Shown: in pieces, positions 28,101-37,703 of the stretch
How the letters are laid out: each line of letters begins with the position of its first letter
How positions within the stretch are numbered: the first letter of the stretch is position 1
Source: Paraburkholderia humisilvae
GTDB taxonomy: Bacteria > Pseudomonadota > Gammaproteobacteria > Burkholderiales > Burkholderiaceae
Length of the DNA: 64,000 nucleotides
Assembly: GCF_902859855.1 (NCBI RefSeq)
Contig: NZ_CADIKH010000005.1
Span: 247,145 to 311,144, forward strand
Reading direction: 5' to 3'
Notes under the pieces: model-generated
What the model saw: only the letters and a program-made list of their open reading frames with translations
The model's database searches: none
What the model was told of the DNA's origin: nothing
Made by a program: the position numbers and the translations under genes

Positions 28101-29905
28101 ACGCCAATGACCTGCTTCACCTCGTTATCTTCATCGTCGTCCTGATCGCGCTGGCGATTCCCCTTGGCTTATATATGACCGCCGTCTTCGATGGCTCGTC
28201 GGCCGTCGTCAAAAGGATTGGGCGGCCGTTCGAACATCTGCTGTACAAACTCTCCGGTGTCGACCCCGATGCCGAGATGTCATGGAAGCAGTATGTGTTC
28301 GCGGTCCTGATCTTCAACACGCTAGGCACGTTGGCGGTGTACGGTGTGCTGCGCCTGCAACAGTGGTTGCCTGCCAATCCGCAGAGCTTTGGTCCGATGA
28401 CCCCGGATGCTGCATTTAATACCGCAGTAAGCTTCGTGACCAACACGAACTGGCAAAATTACTCAGGTGAGCAGACGGTGAGCTATCTGTCGCAGATGAT
28501 CGCGTTCACCGTGCAGAACTTCCTGTCCGCCGCAACCGGAATTGCCGTGGTCATCGCGTTCATCCGCGGTTTCGTTCGCCACACGGCAAACACGATCGGC
28601 AATTTCTGGGTTGACCTGACGCGCAGCGTGCTCTACATCCTGATGCCGATCTCGTTTGTGATCGCGCTCGTGCTGGTCGGCCAGGGGGCGATCCAGAATT
28701 TCAAGGCGTACGTGGAGATTCCTACCGTTCAGGTCACGACGTATCAGGTGCCGAAAACCGATGCCCAGGGCAATCCGGTCAAGGACGAAAAAGGCGATCC
28801 GGTCATGCAGGACGTGAAGGCGGACAAGCAGACAATCGCGATGGGTCCGGTCGCATCGCAGGAAGCGATCAAAATGCTTGGCACCAACGGCGGTGGCTTC
28901 TTCAATGCGAACTCCGCGCATCCGTTTGAAAATCCGACACCGCTGACAAACTTCATTCAGATGGTGGCGATGCTCGTGATCGGCGCGGCGTTGTGCATCG
29001 TCTTCGGCAGGATGGTCGGCGACACGCGGCAGGGCTATGCGGTGCTGGCGGCGATGACCATCGCGTTCGCGCTAGCCTGTGTCGGCGCGATATCGGCGGA
29101 ACAGGCGGGCAACCCGTTGTTCACTTCGTTGCATGTCGACCAGAGCGCGTCCGCGCTGCAGGCTGGCGGCAATATGGAGGGTAAGGAGACGCGCTTCGGC
29201 ATTGCGGATTCGAGTATTTTCACGGTCGCGACCACGTCGGCATCCTGCGGCGCCGTCAACAACGCGCATGACTCGTTGACACCGATGGGCGGCTTCGTGC
29301 CGCTACTGATGATGCAACTCGGCGAGGTGGTGTTCGGCGGTGTCGGGTCGGGTCTCTACGGCATGCTCGTGTTCGCGTTGCTAGCGGTGTTCATCGCCGG
29401 TCTGATGATTGGGCGCACGCCCGAGTACATCGGCAAGAAGATCGAATCGTACGACATGAAGATGGTGGCGATCGCGGTGCTCGTCATGCCGCTGCTGGTG
29501 CTGGTCGGCACGTCGATCGGCGTGTTGTCGCCGCTTGGCACAGCAGGTATTGCCAACCCGGGCACGCATGGGTTCTCGGAGATTCTCTACGCGTTCACAT
29601 CGGCCACGAACAACAACGGCAGCGCGTTCGCCGGGCTCTCCGTCAATACACCGTTCTACAACGTGTTGCTGGCGATTGCGATGTGGTTTGGACGGTTCGT
29701 CCCGGTGGTCGCGGTGCTGGCGATCGCCGGGTCGCTCGCGGCCAAGAAACGCATCGCGCCGACCGAGGGCACGCTGCCGACGCACGGCCCGCTGTTCGTT
29801 GTGCTGCTGCTTGGCGCGGTATTGCTGATCGGCGCGCTCACCTTCGTGCCGGCGCTTGCACTGGGCCCGGTCGCCGAGCAGCTGTCGATGATCGCCGCGC
29901 ACTGA
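28097..29905 (+). CDS. kdpA: Potassium-transporting ATPase channel subunit KdpA
   Basis: Potassium-binding and translocating subunit of the Kdp P-type ATPase, 602 residues. It has four repeated pore regions: [58 protein letters not shown] and [15 protein letters not shown]. The glycines and asparagines that build the selectivity filter are present. It is longer than E. coli KdpA (557) because of an insertion around [20 protein letters not shown], which is usual in Burkholderiaceae. The start overlaps kdpF (ATGA); longer in-frame starts would run back through kdpF. kdpB follows after 13 bases. Confidence 0.96.
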   Translation: MNANDLLHLVIFIVVLIALAIPLGLYMTAVFDGSSAVVKRIGRPFEHLLYKLSGVDPDAEMSWKQYVFAVLIFNTLGTLAVYGVLRLQQWLPANPQSFGPMTPDAAFNTAVSFVTNTNWQNYSGEQTVSYLSQMIAFTVQNFLSAATGIAVVIAFIRGFVRHTANTIGNFWVDLTRSVLYILMPISFVIALVLVGQGAIQNFKAYVEIPTVQVTTYQVPKTDAQGNPVKDEKGDPVMQDVKADKQTIAMGPVASQEAIKMLGTNGGGFFNANSAHPFENPTPLTNFIQMVAMLVIGAALCIVFGRMVGDTRQGYAVLAAMTIAFALACVGAISAEQAGNPLFTSLHVDQSASALQAGGNMEGKETRFGIADSSIFTVATTSASCGAVNNAHDSLTPMGGFVPLLMMQLGEVVFGGVGSGLYGMLVFALLAVFIAGLMIGRTPEYIGKKIESYDMKMVAIAVLVMPLLVLVGTSIGVLSPLGTAGIANPGTHGFSEILYAFTSATNNNGSAFAGLSVNTPFYNVLLAIAMWFGRFVPVVAVLAIAGSLAAKKRIAPTEGTLPTHGPLFVVLLLGAVLLIGALTFVPALALGPVAEQLSMIAAH

Positions 29906-29918
29906 TGTCGAGGAAAGC

Positions 29919-32051
29919 ATGACCACCACCAGCCCACCGCCGGTTCATCGTCCCGACAATCTCGGCCAGGCACGCACCGCGGCGCGCTCGATGTTCGACC
30001 CGGCGCTCGTCAAACCCGCGATCGTCGATTCGTTCAGGAAGCTCACGCCGCGCACGCAGTTGCGCAACCCGGTGATGTTCTGCGTATACGTCGGCAGCAT
30101 CCTGACGACGATCCTGTGGATCGCCGCGCTCGCCGGTCAGGCCGAAGCGCCGGCCAGCTTCATTCTGTCGATCGCGCTGTGGCTGTGGTTTACGGTGCTG
30201 TTCGCGAACTTCGCGGAGGCGCTCGCCGAAGGCCGTTCGAAGGCCCAGGCCGCGTCGCTGCGCAGTGCGAAGCACAACGTGATGGCGAAAAAGCTCAACG
30301 AGCCGCATCCGAAAGCGGCGGTGCGTTTAACGACGTCGACCGATCTGCGCAAGGGCGATGTCGTGCTGGTCGAGACCGGCGACACGATTCCCGCTGATGG
30401 CGAAGTGATCGAAGGCGTCGCATCGGTCGACGAATCGGCGATCACCGGCGAATCGGCGCCGGTGATCCGCGAGTCGGGTGGCGACTTTTCATCGGTGACG
30501 GGCGGCACGCGCGTGCTGTCGGACTGGATCGTCGTGCGTGTGTCCGTCAATCCCGGGGAGGCGTTCCTCGACCGGATGATCGCGATGGTGGAAGGCGCGA
30601 AACGCCAGAAGACGCCGAACGAAATCGCGCTGACCATCCTGCTGGTTGCGTTGACGCTGGTGCTGCTATTCGCGACGGCGACCCTGCTGCCGTTTTCGAT
30701 CTTCTCGGTCGAAGCGGTGAAAGCGGGCCACGTGGTGACGATTACCGCGCTTGTCGCGCTGCTGGTTTGCCTGATTCCGACGACGATCGGCGGTTTGCTC
30801 TCCGCGATCGGCGTCGCGGGGATGAGCCGCATGATGCAGGCGAACGTGATCGCCACCTCGGGCCGCGCGGTCGAAGCGGCCGGCGATGTCGACGTGCTGC
30901 TGCTCGACAAGACCGGCACGATCACGCTCGGTAACCGCCAGGCATCGGCGTTCGTGCCGGCGCCCGGCGTTTCCGAACACGATCTCGCCGATGCCGCGCA
31001 GCTCGCGTCGCTCGCCGACGAAACACCGGAAGGGCGCAGCATCGTGGTGCTCGCGAAGCAGCGCTTCAATATCCGCGAGCGCGATATGGGCACGTTGCAC
31101 GCGACCTTCCTCGCGTTCAGCGCGCAGACGCGTATGAGCGGCGTCGACCTGCAGAGCCGGGAAATTCGCAAAGGCGCGTCGGACGCCCTGAAGGCGTACG
31201 TCGAAGCGCATGGCGGCCGTTACCCGGCGGACGTCAACAACGCGGTTACCGACATCGCGCGGCGCGGCAGCACGCCGCTGGTGGTTGCCGAGAAGGCGGG
31301 CGGCGAGCCGGCGCGTGTGCTGGGCGTGATCGAACTGAAGGATATCGTGAAGGGCGGCATCAAGGAGCGTTTTGCCGAACTGCGCAAGATGGGCATCAAG
31401 ACCGTGATGGTGACCGGTGACAACCGGCTGACCGCCGCGGCGATCGCCGCCGAAGCGGGGGTCGACGACTTTCTCGCGGAAGCGACGCCGGAAGCGAAGC
31501 TCGCGACGATCCGCTCGCATCAGGCAAAAGGGCGTCTGGTCGCGATGACGGGTGACGGCACCAACGACGCTCCGGCACTCGCGCAGGCCGACGTGGCGGT
31601 GGCGATGAACACGGGCACGCAGGCCGCGAAGGAAGCGGGCAACATGGTCGACCTGGACTCGAACCCGACCAAGCTGATCGAGATTGTCGAGATCGGCAAG
31701 CAGATGCTGATGACACGCGGTTCGCTGACCACGTTCTCGATTGCCAACGATGTCGCGAAGTACTTCGCGATTATCCCGGCCGCGTTCGCGTCGACGTATC
31801 CGCAACTGCGCGTGCTCGACGTAATGCACCTCGCGTCGCCGGCCTCGGCGATCCTGTCGGCGGTGATCTTCAATGCGCTGATCATCGTGTTCCTGATTCC
31901 GCTTGCGCTCAAGGGCGTCAAGTATCGTGCGCTCGGCGCCGCGTCGCTGTTGCGTCGCAACCTGCTGATTTACGGCCTCGGCGGCATCATTCTGCCGTTT
32001 CCGTTCATCAAGCTGATCGATATCGTGATTGCCGCTTTCGGATGGGTCTGA
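29919..32051 (+). CDS. kdpB: Potassium-transporting ATPase ATP-binding subunit KdpB
   Basis: P-type ATPase catalytic subunit of 710 residues that drives KdpA transport. Asp330 in [13 protein letters not shown] is the phosphorylated residue. Also present are the actuator-domain [13 protein letters not shown], the nucleotide-binding [12 protein letters not shown] and the hinge motif [19 protein letters not shown]. Length and motifs match the family throughout. A GAGGAAAG ribosome site lies just before the ATG. It acts in the inner membrane with KdpA, KdpC and KdpF and should be induced when potassium is limiting. Confidence 0.97.
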   Translation: MTTTSPPPVHRPDNLGQARTAARSMFDPALVKPAIVDSFRKLTPRTQLRNPVMFCVYVGSILTTILWIAALAGQAEAPASFILSIALWLWFTVLFANFAEALAEGRSKAQAASLRSAKHNVMAKKLNEPHPKAAVRLTTSTDLRKGDVVLVETGDTIPADGEVIEGVASVDESAITGESAPVIRESGGDFSSVTGGTRVLSDWIVVRVSVNPGEAFLDRMIAMVEGAKRQKTPNEIALTILLVALTLVLLFATATLLPFSIFSVEAVKAGHVVTITALVALLVCLIPTTIGGLLSAIGVAGMSRMMQANVIATSGRAVEAAGDVDVLLLDKTGTITLGNRQASAFVPAPGVSEHDLADAAQLASLADETPEGRSIVVLAKQRFNIRERDMGTLHATFLAFSAQTRMSGVDLQSREIRKGASDALKAYVEAHGGRYPADVNNAVTDIARRGSTPLVVAEKAGGEPARVLGVIELKDIVKGGIKERFAELRKMGIKTVMVTGDNRLTAAAIAAEAGVDDFLAEATPEAKLATIRSHQAKGRLVAMTGDGTNDAPALAQADVAVAMNTGTQAAKEAGNMVDLDSNPTKLIEIVEIGKQMLMTRGSLTTFSIANDVAKYFAIIPAAFASTYPQLRVLDVMHLASPASAILSAVIFNALIIVFLIPLALKGVKYRALGAASLLRRNLLIYGLGGIILPFPFIKLIDIVIAAFGWV

Positions 32052-32054
32052 GCC

Positions 32055-32636
32055 ATGAAATTCTATCTGCGCCCCGCGCTTATCCTGCTAGTGCTGCTTA
32101 CGGTGCTCACCGGCGTCGTTTATCCGCTCATCGTGACCGCGGTCGCGCAGGCCGCCTTTCCGGGTCAGGCGAACGGCAGCCTGCTCGAGAAGAACGGCAA
32201 AGCGGTCGGCTCCGCGCTGATCGGCCAGCAATTCGATGCCCCGCGATACTTCTGGGGCCGGCTGTCCGCGACGACGCCGAACCCGTACAACGCGCAGGGC
32301 TCCACCGGCTCGAATCTCGGGCCGACGAATCCCGCGCTGGCGGACGAAGTGAAGGGGCGCATCGCGGCGCTGCGTGGTGCCGATCCGTCGAATCAGATGC
32401 CGATACCGGTGGACCTCGTCACCTCGTCCGGCAGCGGGCTCGATCCCGACATCAGTCCCGCCGCGGCTGCATGGCAGACCGCGCGCGTGGCGCGCGCGCG
32501 CGGCTTGACGCTCGACGCGGTCAATGGGCTGATTGCGCAACACACATCGGGACGGCAGCTTGGCGTATTCGGCGAGCGGCGCGTCAATGTGTTGCAACTG
32601 AACCTTGCGCTAGACGAAGTCAAACCGATGCAATGA
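32055..32636 (+). CDS. kdpC: Potassium-transporting ATPase subunit KdpC
   Basis: Accessory subunit of 193 residues with one N-terminal membrane helix ([20 protein letters not shown]) and a periplasmic domain. Family signatures are [33 protein letters not shown] and [18 protein letters not shown], then [15 protein letters not shown] and [10 protein letters not shown]. It starts 3 bases after kdpB. The 79-base gap to kdpD contains the ribosome site for kdpD and no clear terminator, so kdpD is probably in the same transcript. Confidence 0.96.
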   Translation: MKFYLRPALILLVLLTVLTGVVYPLIVTAVAQAAFPGQANGSLLEKNGKAVGSALIGQQFDAPRYFWGRLSATTPNPYNAQGSTGSNLGPTNPALADEVKGRIAALRGADPSNQMPIPVDLVTSSGSGLDPDISPAAAAWQTARVARARGLTLDAVNGLIAQHTSGRQLGVFGERRVNVLQLNLALDEVKPMQ

Positions 32637-32715
32637 TCGTGTATGGCCGCGGCATCGCCGGTGACAGCCTGACATCGGCGTTGCGGGCCGTGTCGTTTCA
32701 GCAGGAGAGTGCGCT

Positions 32716-35529
32716 GTGGAGCGTCCCGATCCGGACGAACTGCTCGACCGAATCCAGCGCGACGAACAAAAGAGTCAGCGCGGCCGGCTGAAGATCTTTT
32801 TTGGTGCGTCGGCGGGGGTCGGCAAGACGTACGCGATGCTGCAGGCGGCACGCCGCCGACGCGACGACGGCGCCGACGTGGTGATAGGCAGCATCGATAC
32901 GCACGGCCGCAAGGAAACGCTCGCGTTGAGCGACGCGCTCGAGACGATTGCGCCGGCGCGGCATGCATATAAGGGGCGCCTGCTCGCCGAGTTCGATCTC
33001 GATGCGGCGCTCGTGCGCAAACCGCAACTGATCCTCGTCGACGAGCTCGCCCATTCGAACGTGCAAGGCACGCGGCACCCGAAGCGCTGGCAGGACGTCA
33101 TGGAACTGCTGGATGCCGGCATCGATGTGTACACAACGGTCAATGTCCAGCACCTCGAAAGCCTGAACGATGTGGTCGGGCAGATCACCGGCATCCGCGT
33201 GTGGGAATCCGTGCCGGACCGCGTGTTCGATCGGGCAGACGAAGTGACGCTGGTCGACCTGCCTCCCGAAGAGCTGCTGGACCGTTTGCGTGAAGGCAAG
33301 GTCTATCTGCCGCAGCAGGCCGAGCGCGCGGTGCGCAACTTCTTTCGCAAGGGCAACCTGATCGCGCTGCGCGAGCTCGCGTTGCGCCGCACGGCCGATC
33401 GCGTCGATGCGCAAATGCGCGAGTATCGTGCGGATCAGTCGATCGAGCGGATCTGGCATGCGCGCGAACGTATCATCGTTTGCGTGGGCTGCGCGGCGGA
33501 GAGCGGCGCGCTGGTGCGCGCGGCCGGTCGGCTCGCGGCGAGCCTGAAGGCCGACTGGCTGGCCGTCTATGTGGAGACGCCTGAAGCGCAGCGGCTGCCT
33601 GAGGCGATGCGTGCGCGAACCTTCGATGCGCTCAAGCTGGCCGCGGATCTGGGCGCGGAAACGGTCACGCTGCAAGGCGCAGATGCGCCGCAAACGCTGG
33701 TCGCCTATGCGCGCATGCGCAATGTGTCGAAGCTCGTCGCGGGCGGCGGCGTGGCGCCGGGCTGGCGCAGGTGGATCGGACCATCCACGACCGAACGCCT
33801 GATCCACGCGGCCCGCGATATCGACGTGACGCTGATCAGCGCGGGCGAACTGCGCGGGGCCGCGCGGCGTCGCGATAGCGTCGTGAGTTTTGCGGCGCCG
33901 GGCGAGGACGAGCGCCGTTCGACGGTCGTTTCGTATGCCTACGCGGTTGCGATCAGTGTGGTGACGACCGCCATTGCGAGCTTGCTGGTGGACTATATCG
34001 CGCTCGCGAACCTCATCATGCTGTATCTGCTCGGCGCGATTTTCGCGGCGTTGCGGCTGGGCCGCGGGCCGGGCGTGCTGTGTTCGTTTCTCGGCGTGGC
34101 GGCCTTCGATTTCTTCTTCGTGCCGCCGCGCTTCTCGTTCTCCGTGTCGGATACGCAATATCTGCTGACCTTCGCGGTGATGCTGGTGACATCGCTGACG
34201 ATCAGTCATTTGACGTCGAGCTTGAGGCGGCAAGCTCATACGGCGATCGTGCGCGAGCGTCGCACGAGCGCGATGTTCGCGATGACGCGCGAACTCGGTA
34301 CGGCGCTTGCAACGGATCAGATCATCGAAATCAGCACGCGGCATGTCGCCGAAGTCTTTCAGGCCCGTGCGGCGATCCTGCTGCCCGACAGTGGCGAGAA
34401 AATGAGGCAGAAGATCGATAACCCGAATCCGGCTGTCGTGCTGACCAAAACGGAACTTGATCTCGACATTGCGCAGTGGGTCTATGATCGGCAGCAGCCG
34501 GCGGGCCATGGGACCAATACGTTGCCCGCGGCAGCGGCGCTTTACCTGCCGCTGCGCGCACCGATGCGCACGCGCGGCGTGCTCGCGTTGCTGTCGCCGC
34601 ATAGGGGCGAATTAGCGGTGCCTGAGCAGCGCCGCATGCTCGAGACGTTTGCCGCGCAGATCGCGCTTGCGCTCGAACGCGTTCACTACGTCGAAATCGC
34701 GCAGGATGCGCTCGTCAGCATGGAATCCGAGCGTTTGCGCAATGCGCTGCTGTCCGCGATCTCGCACGATTTGCGGACGCCGCTCACCGCTATCGTCGGC
34801 TTTGCGTCGATCCTCGCCGAGCACGACTGGGGCGGCAGTGAAAGCGCGCGGGGCACACAGGAACTCGCCGGGGGGATTCATGACGAGGCGCTGAGAATGA
34901 CCCGCACCATGACGAATCTGCTCGACATGGCGCGTCTGCAGGACGGGAGCATGAGACTCAATCGCCAGTGGTCGTCGCTCGAGGAGGTGATCGGTTCGGC
35001 GCTGGCGGCATCGCGCCCGTTGCTCGCGGGGCGCAAAGTCGTGGCGCACGTGCCGCCTGATCTGCCGCTGGTCCGGCTCGACGCCGTGCTGGTGGAACGC
35101 CTGCTGGAAAATCTCGTCGAAAACGTCGCGACGTACACGCCGGCGGGTTCGCCGCTGACAATCGATGCGATGACGGTGGTGGAGGATAGCCGACGGTACG
35201 TGAAGGTGAACGTTGAAGACCGCGGGCCGGGTTTGCCGGCTGGCATGGAATCGCGGCTATTCGACAAGTTTACCCGCGGAGAGCGGCAGTCGACGCAGCC
35301 GGGGATGGGTTTGGGCCTGGCGATCTGCCGGGCGATCGTCGATGCGCATGAAGGAAAGATCGGCGCGTCCAGCCGTGTCGGAACGGATGGACGCAAGCTG
35401 GGCGCCTGCTTCTGGTTTATCCTGCCGGCCGACGAAACGCCACCGACTGAAATCGAGCTGGAGGCAATGGACGCGGATCGCGTGGATCCATCTCCCGACT
35501 TGTCCGGCGGCGCGGAGCATCACGAGTGA
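32716..35529 (+). CDS. kdpD: Potassium-sensing histidine kinase KdpD
   Basis: Membrane sensor kinase of 937 residues. Domains in order: the KdpD N-terminal domain with Walker A (FFGASAGVGKTYAML) and Walker B-like LILVDELAHSN; a universal-stress domain; four membrane helices around 400-500; a GAF-like region; the histidine-phosphoacceptor helix with His684 in ISHDLRTPLTAIVG; and the ATPase domain (ENLVENVATYTP, DRGPGLP, GMGLGLAICRAIV). GTG start with AGGAGAG upstream. The response regulator gene kdpE, which normally overlaps the 3' end, is absent here; a hairpin and a convergent AraC gene follow instead. Confidence 0.96.
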   Translation: MERPDPDELLDRIQRDEQKSQRGRLKIFFGASAGVGKTYAMLQAARRRRDDGADVVIGSIDTHGRKETLALSDALETIAPARHAYKGRLLAEFDLDAALVRKPQLILVDELAHSNVQGTRHPKRWQDVMELLDAGIDVYTTVNVQHLESLNDVVGQITGIRVWESVPDRVFDRADEVTLVDLPPEELLDRLREGKVYLPQQAERAVRNFFRKGNLIALRELALRRTADRVDAQMREYRADQSIERIWHARERIIVCVGCAAESGALVRAAGRLAASLKADWLAVYVETPEAQRLPEAMRARTFDALKLAADLGAETVTLQGADAPQTLVAYARMRNVSKLVAGGGVAPGWRRWIGPSTTERLIHAARDIDVTLISAGELRGAARRRDSVVSFAAPGEDERRSTVVSYAYAVAISVVTTAIASLLVDYIALANLIMLYLLGAIFAALRLGRGPGVLCSFLGVAAFDFFFVPPRFSFSVSDTQYLLTFAVMLVTSLTISHLTSSLRRQAHTAIVRERRTSAMFAMTRELGTALATDQIIEISTRHVAEVFQARAAILLPDSGEKMRQKIDNPNPAVVLTKTELDLDIAQWVYDRQQPAGHGTNTLPAAAALYLPLRAPMRTRGVLALLSPHRGELAVPEQRRMLETFAAQIALALERVHYVEIAQDALVSMESERLRNALLSAISHDLRTPLTAIVGFASILAEHDWGGSESARGTQELAGGIHDEALRMTRTMTNLLDMARLQDGSMRLNRQWSSLEEVIGSALAASRPLLAGRKVVAHVPPDLPLVRLDAVLVERLLENLVENVATYTPAGSPLTIDAMTVVEDSRRYVKVNVEDRGPGLPAGMESRLFDKFTRGERQSTQPGMGLGLAICRAIVDAHEGKIGASSRVGTDGRKLGACFWFILPADETPPTEIELEAMDADRVDPSPDLSGGAEHHE

Positions 35530-35558
35530 CCGCGACGACGCGGTACGAGTGACGGGAC

Positions 35559-35585
35559 GCGCGGCAGTCTTCACGACTGCCGCGC
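35559..35585. terminator. Perfect hairpin between convergent kdpD and AraC genes
   Basis: An 11-bp perfect stem (gcgcggcagtc / gactgccgcgc) with the 5-base loop ttcac starts 30 bases after the kdpD stop and lies 38 bases beyond the AraC stop. It can fold in either strand, which fits a bidirectional terminator, though no T-run follows on the + strand. Confidence 0.65.
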
Positions 35586-35622
35586 TCGCTGGTCACGGAT
35601 GCGGTTGCGGAACGCGTCAAAC

Positions 35623-36594
35623 TCAATGCGACGAAACATAACCGGCGTCAGTGAATGCGGGTGGCATCGCGAAGCGCTCACGCATACGCCTCGTCTCCGC
35701 GGCCGGCGTCAAACCAAACAGACGCTTGAACTCCCTGCTGAACTGGGACGGGCTCGTGTAACCCACCGCGTGGGCCGCCGCTTCCGCGCTCAGGTACTCG
35801 CGCAGCATCAACAGGCGCGCCTGATGCAGACGCGTCGACTTCACATATTGCATCGGCGACACCTGCGTGATTGTCTTGAAGTGGCTGTGGAAACTCGGAA
35901 TGCTCATACCCGCCTGCTCCGCCAGTTGCGTTACGTCGAGGCGCTGCGCATAGCTTGCGTGAATCAGGCGAAGTGATCGACCTATCCGGCCGAACTGTCC
36001 TCGCATCGCCAAAGCCTCGCGCATCGAGCTCCCCTGAGCGCCGGTGAGCACACGAAAATACAGTTCACGCAGCAGGCCGGGGCCCAACACGGCCGCTTCG
36101 AGCGGCCGATGCATCGCCTCGAGGAAACGCAAGACGGACGCCTGCATCGTGTCGTCCATTGGTGTCGACATCATGCTCTGAGGCGCTTGCACACGCTCCG
36201 TTACGCCTGCGCGGTCGATCTGCTCGGCCAGCTCGGCGGCCACGGTGAAATCGAGGTGAAGGTACAGCGCGAGCAACGGACGCTCCGGCGTGGCGTCAGT
36301 CTCCATGCTGAACGGCACGGGCACGGACACGGCCAGGTAGTGACGCTCGTCATACAGATAAAGCTGGTCGCCGAAATAACCGCGTTTGCGGCCCTGGCAA
36401 ACGATCACGATGCCGGGGTCGTATAGAACCGGTGTGCGGGACAGCGCACGGTTCGAACGCAGGATGCGCACGCTCGGCAGTGCGGTCAGGTTGTAGCCCT
36501 CGTCAGGCGCCAACGCGTGCAGCAGCGCAACCATGCGTGGCTGGCTGCGCGAGGATAGATCCGGATGCTGCATCAAAATGCGCTTCATGCTCAT
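35623..36594 (-). CDS. AraC-family transcriptional regulator
   Basis: About 323 residues. The N-terminal cupin-like sensor domain (RTPVLYDPGIVIVCQGRKRG, HYLAVSVPVPFSMET) belongs to the AraC_N group that includes E. coli YqhC. The C-terminal double helix-turn-helix is complete (RLDVTQLAEQAGMSIPSFHS, then AAHAVGYTSPSQFSREFKRL). It is divergent from a short-chain dehydrogenase gene 94 bases away. That arrangement is common for regulators controlling an aldehyde or oxidoreductase gene next door. The ATG at 36594 is chosen over a TTG at 36606. Confidence 0.92.
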   Translation of the reverse strand: MSMKRILMQHPDLSSRSQPRMVALLHALAPDEGYNLTALPSVRILRSNRALSRTPVLYDPGIVIVCQGRKRGYFGDQLYLYDERHYLAVSVPVPFSMETDATPERPLLALYLHLDFTVAAELAEQIDRAGVTERVQAPQSMMSTPMDDTMQASVLRFLEAMHRPLEAAVLGPGLLRELYFRVLTGAQGSSMREALAMRGQFGRIGRSLRLIHASYAQRLDVTQLAEQAGMSIPSFHSHFKTITQVSPMQYVKSTRLHQARLLMLREYLSAEAAAHAVGYTSPSQFSREFKRLFGLTPAAETRRMRERFAMPPAFTDAGYVSSH

Positions 36595-36688
36595 AGTTTT
36601 AGGCAATAAAATCCGCGTAATGTGGCTTATTGTGCCGTGCTGGTCAGACTAGTATGCACTCTCCAATCGACATCCAGGAGAAGCTTCA

Positions 36689-37522
36689 ATGGCATCCCGC
36701 AAAACACTGCTCATCACTGGTGTTAGCAGCGGCTTTGGTCGCGCGCTCGCTCAGGAAGCGCTGGCGGTGGGTCACCAGGTTATCGGCACGGTGAGAAGTG
36801 CGCAGGCAAAGCGTGAGTTTGAGTCGCTGTCCACGCAGCGTGCGTCGGGACGTGTACTCGACGTGACCGACTTCGACGCGATCGACGGAGTCGTGGCGGA
36901 AATCGAGTCGAACGTGGGCTCCATCGATGTGCTGGTCAACAATGCCGGCTATGGACACGAGGGCATCATGGAAGAATCGCCGCTGTCGGCGATGCGCCAG
37001 CAGTTCGATGTGAATGTATTCGGTGCGGTCGCGATGATGAAGGCTGTGCTGCCGTTTATGCGTGAACGCCGCCGCGGCCACATTCTGAATATCACGTCGA
37101 TGGGCGGTTACATCACCATGCCGGGAATCACCTATTACTGCGGCAGCAAATTCGCGCTGGAGGGCATCTCCGAGGCGCTCGGCAAAGAGGTCAAGCCGTT
37201 TGGCATTGCCGTGACAGCGGTGGCGCCAGGCTCGTTTCGCACGGATTGGGCAGGCCGTTCGATGACGCGCACGCCCCGCTCGATTTCGGATTACGACGAT
37301 CTCTTCGATCCCATCCGTAAAGCCCGTGACGAGAAAAGCGGCAAGCAATTGGGAGACCCGAGGAAAGCAGCGCGCGCGATGCTGGCCGCCATCGCTGCGG
37401 TTCACCCGCCCGCGCATCTGTTGCTGGGTAGCGATGCGCTCGGGCTCGTGCGAGACAAATGGTCGGCATTGAACGATGAAATCGGTGCGTGGGAGGCGAC
37501 GACCGTCTCGACGGACGGCTGA
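36689..37522 (+). CDS. Short-chain dehydrogenase/reductase
   Basis: Classical SDR of 277 residues. The cofactor motif is [10 protein letters not shown], with NNAGYG in the fourth strand. The catalytic Ser is in ITSMGGYI and the Tyr-Lys pair is in YYCGSKF. Arg in GTVRS after the second strand suggests NADP. The C-terminal layout ([15 protein letters not shown]) is that of the oxidoreductase group often paired with AraC regulators. The substrate is unknown. AGGAG lies 9 bases before the ATG. It is probably controlled by the divergent AraC protein. Confidence 0.92.
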   Translation: MASRKTLLITGVSSGFGRALAQEALAVGHQVIGTVRSAQAKREFESLSTQRASGRVLDVTDFDAIDGVVAEIESNVGSIDVLVNNAGYGHEGIMEESPLSAMRQQFDVNVFGAVAMMKAVLPFMRERRRGHILNITSMGGYITMPGITYYCGSKFALEGISEALGKEVKPFGIAVTAVAPGSFRTDWAGRSMTRTPRSISDYDDLFDPIRKARDEKSGKQLGDPRKAARAMLAAIAAVHPPAHLLLGSDALGLVRDKWSALNDEIGAWEATTVSTDG

Positions 37523-37703
37523 AGCCCACTACGACGGGGAATCGGTCAAGAACCGTATCCCGCACCGTGAGGCCCGAACTAAAAAGCGGGCGATGTCGGA
37601 CGCGCGACGTCAGGACGTCATGCAGGCATCGGGAAACAGCGCGTACTCGATGTGGACGGTAAAATTCACGGATCGGAACAAACCGTCGTGTTGGAGTGGG
37701 TGT

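Noticed and set aside
35530..35622. Remnant of kdpE after kdpD
   Set aside because: Only 93 bases separate the stops of the two convergent genes, and all of it is a hairpin plus unrelated sequence; no response-regulator motif was visible.
37523..37703. LexA box before polB
   Set aside because: No CTGT-N8-ACAG pattern was found by eye in the gap.
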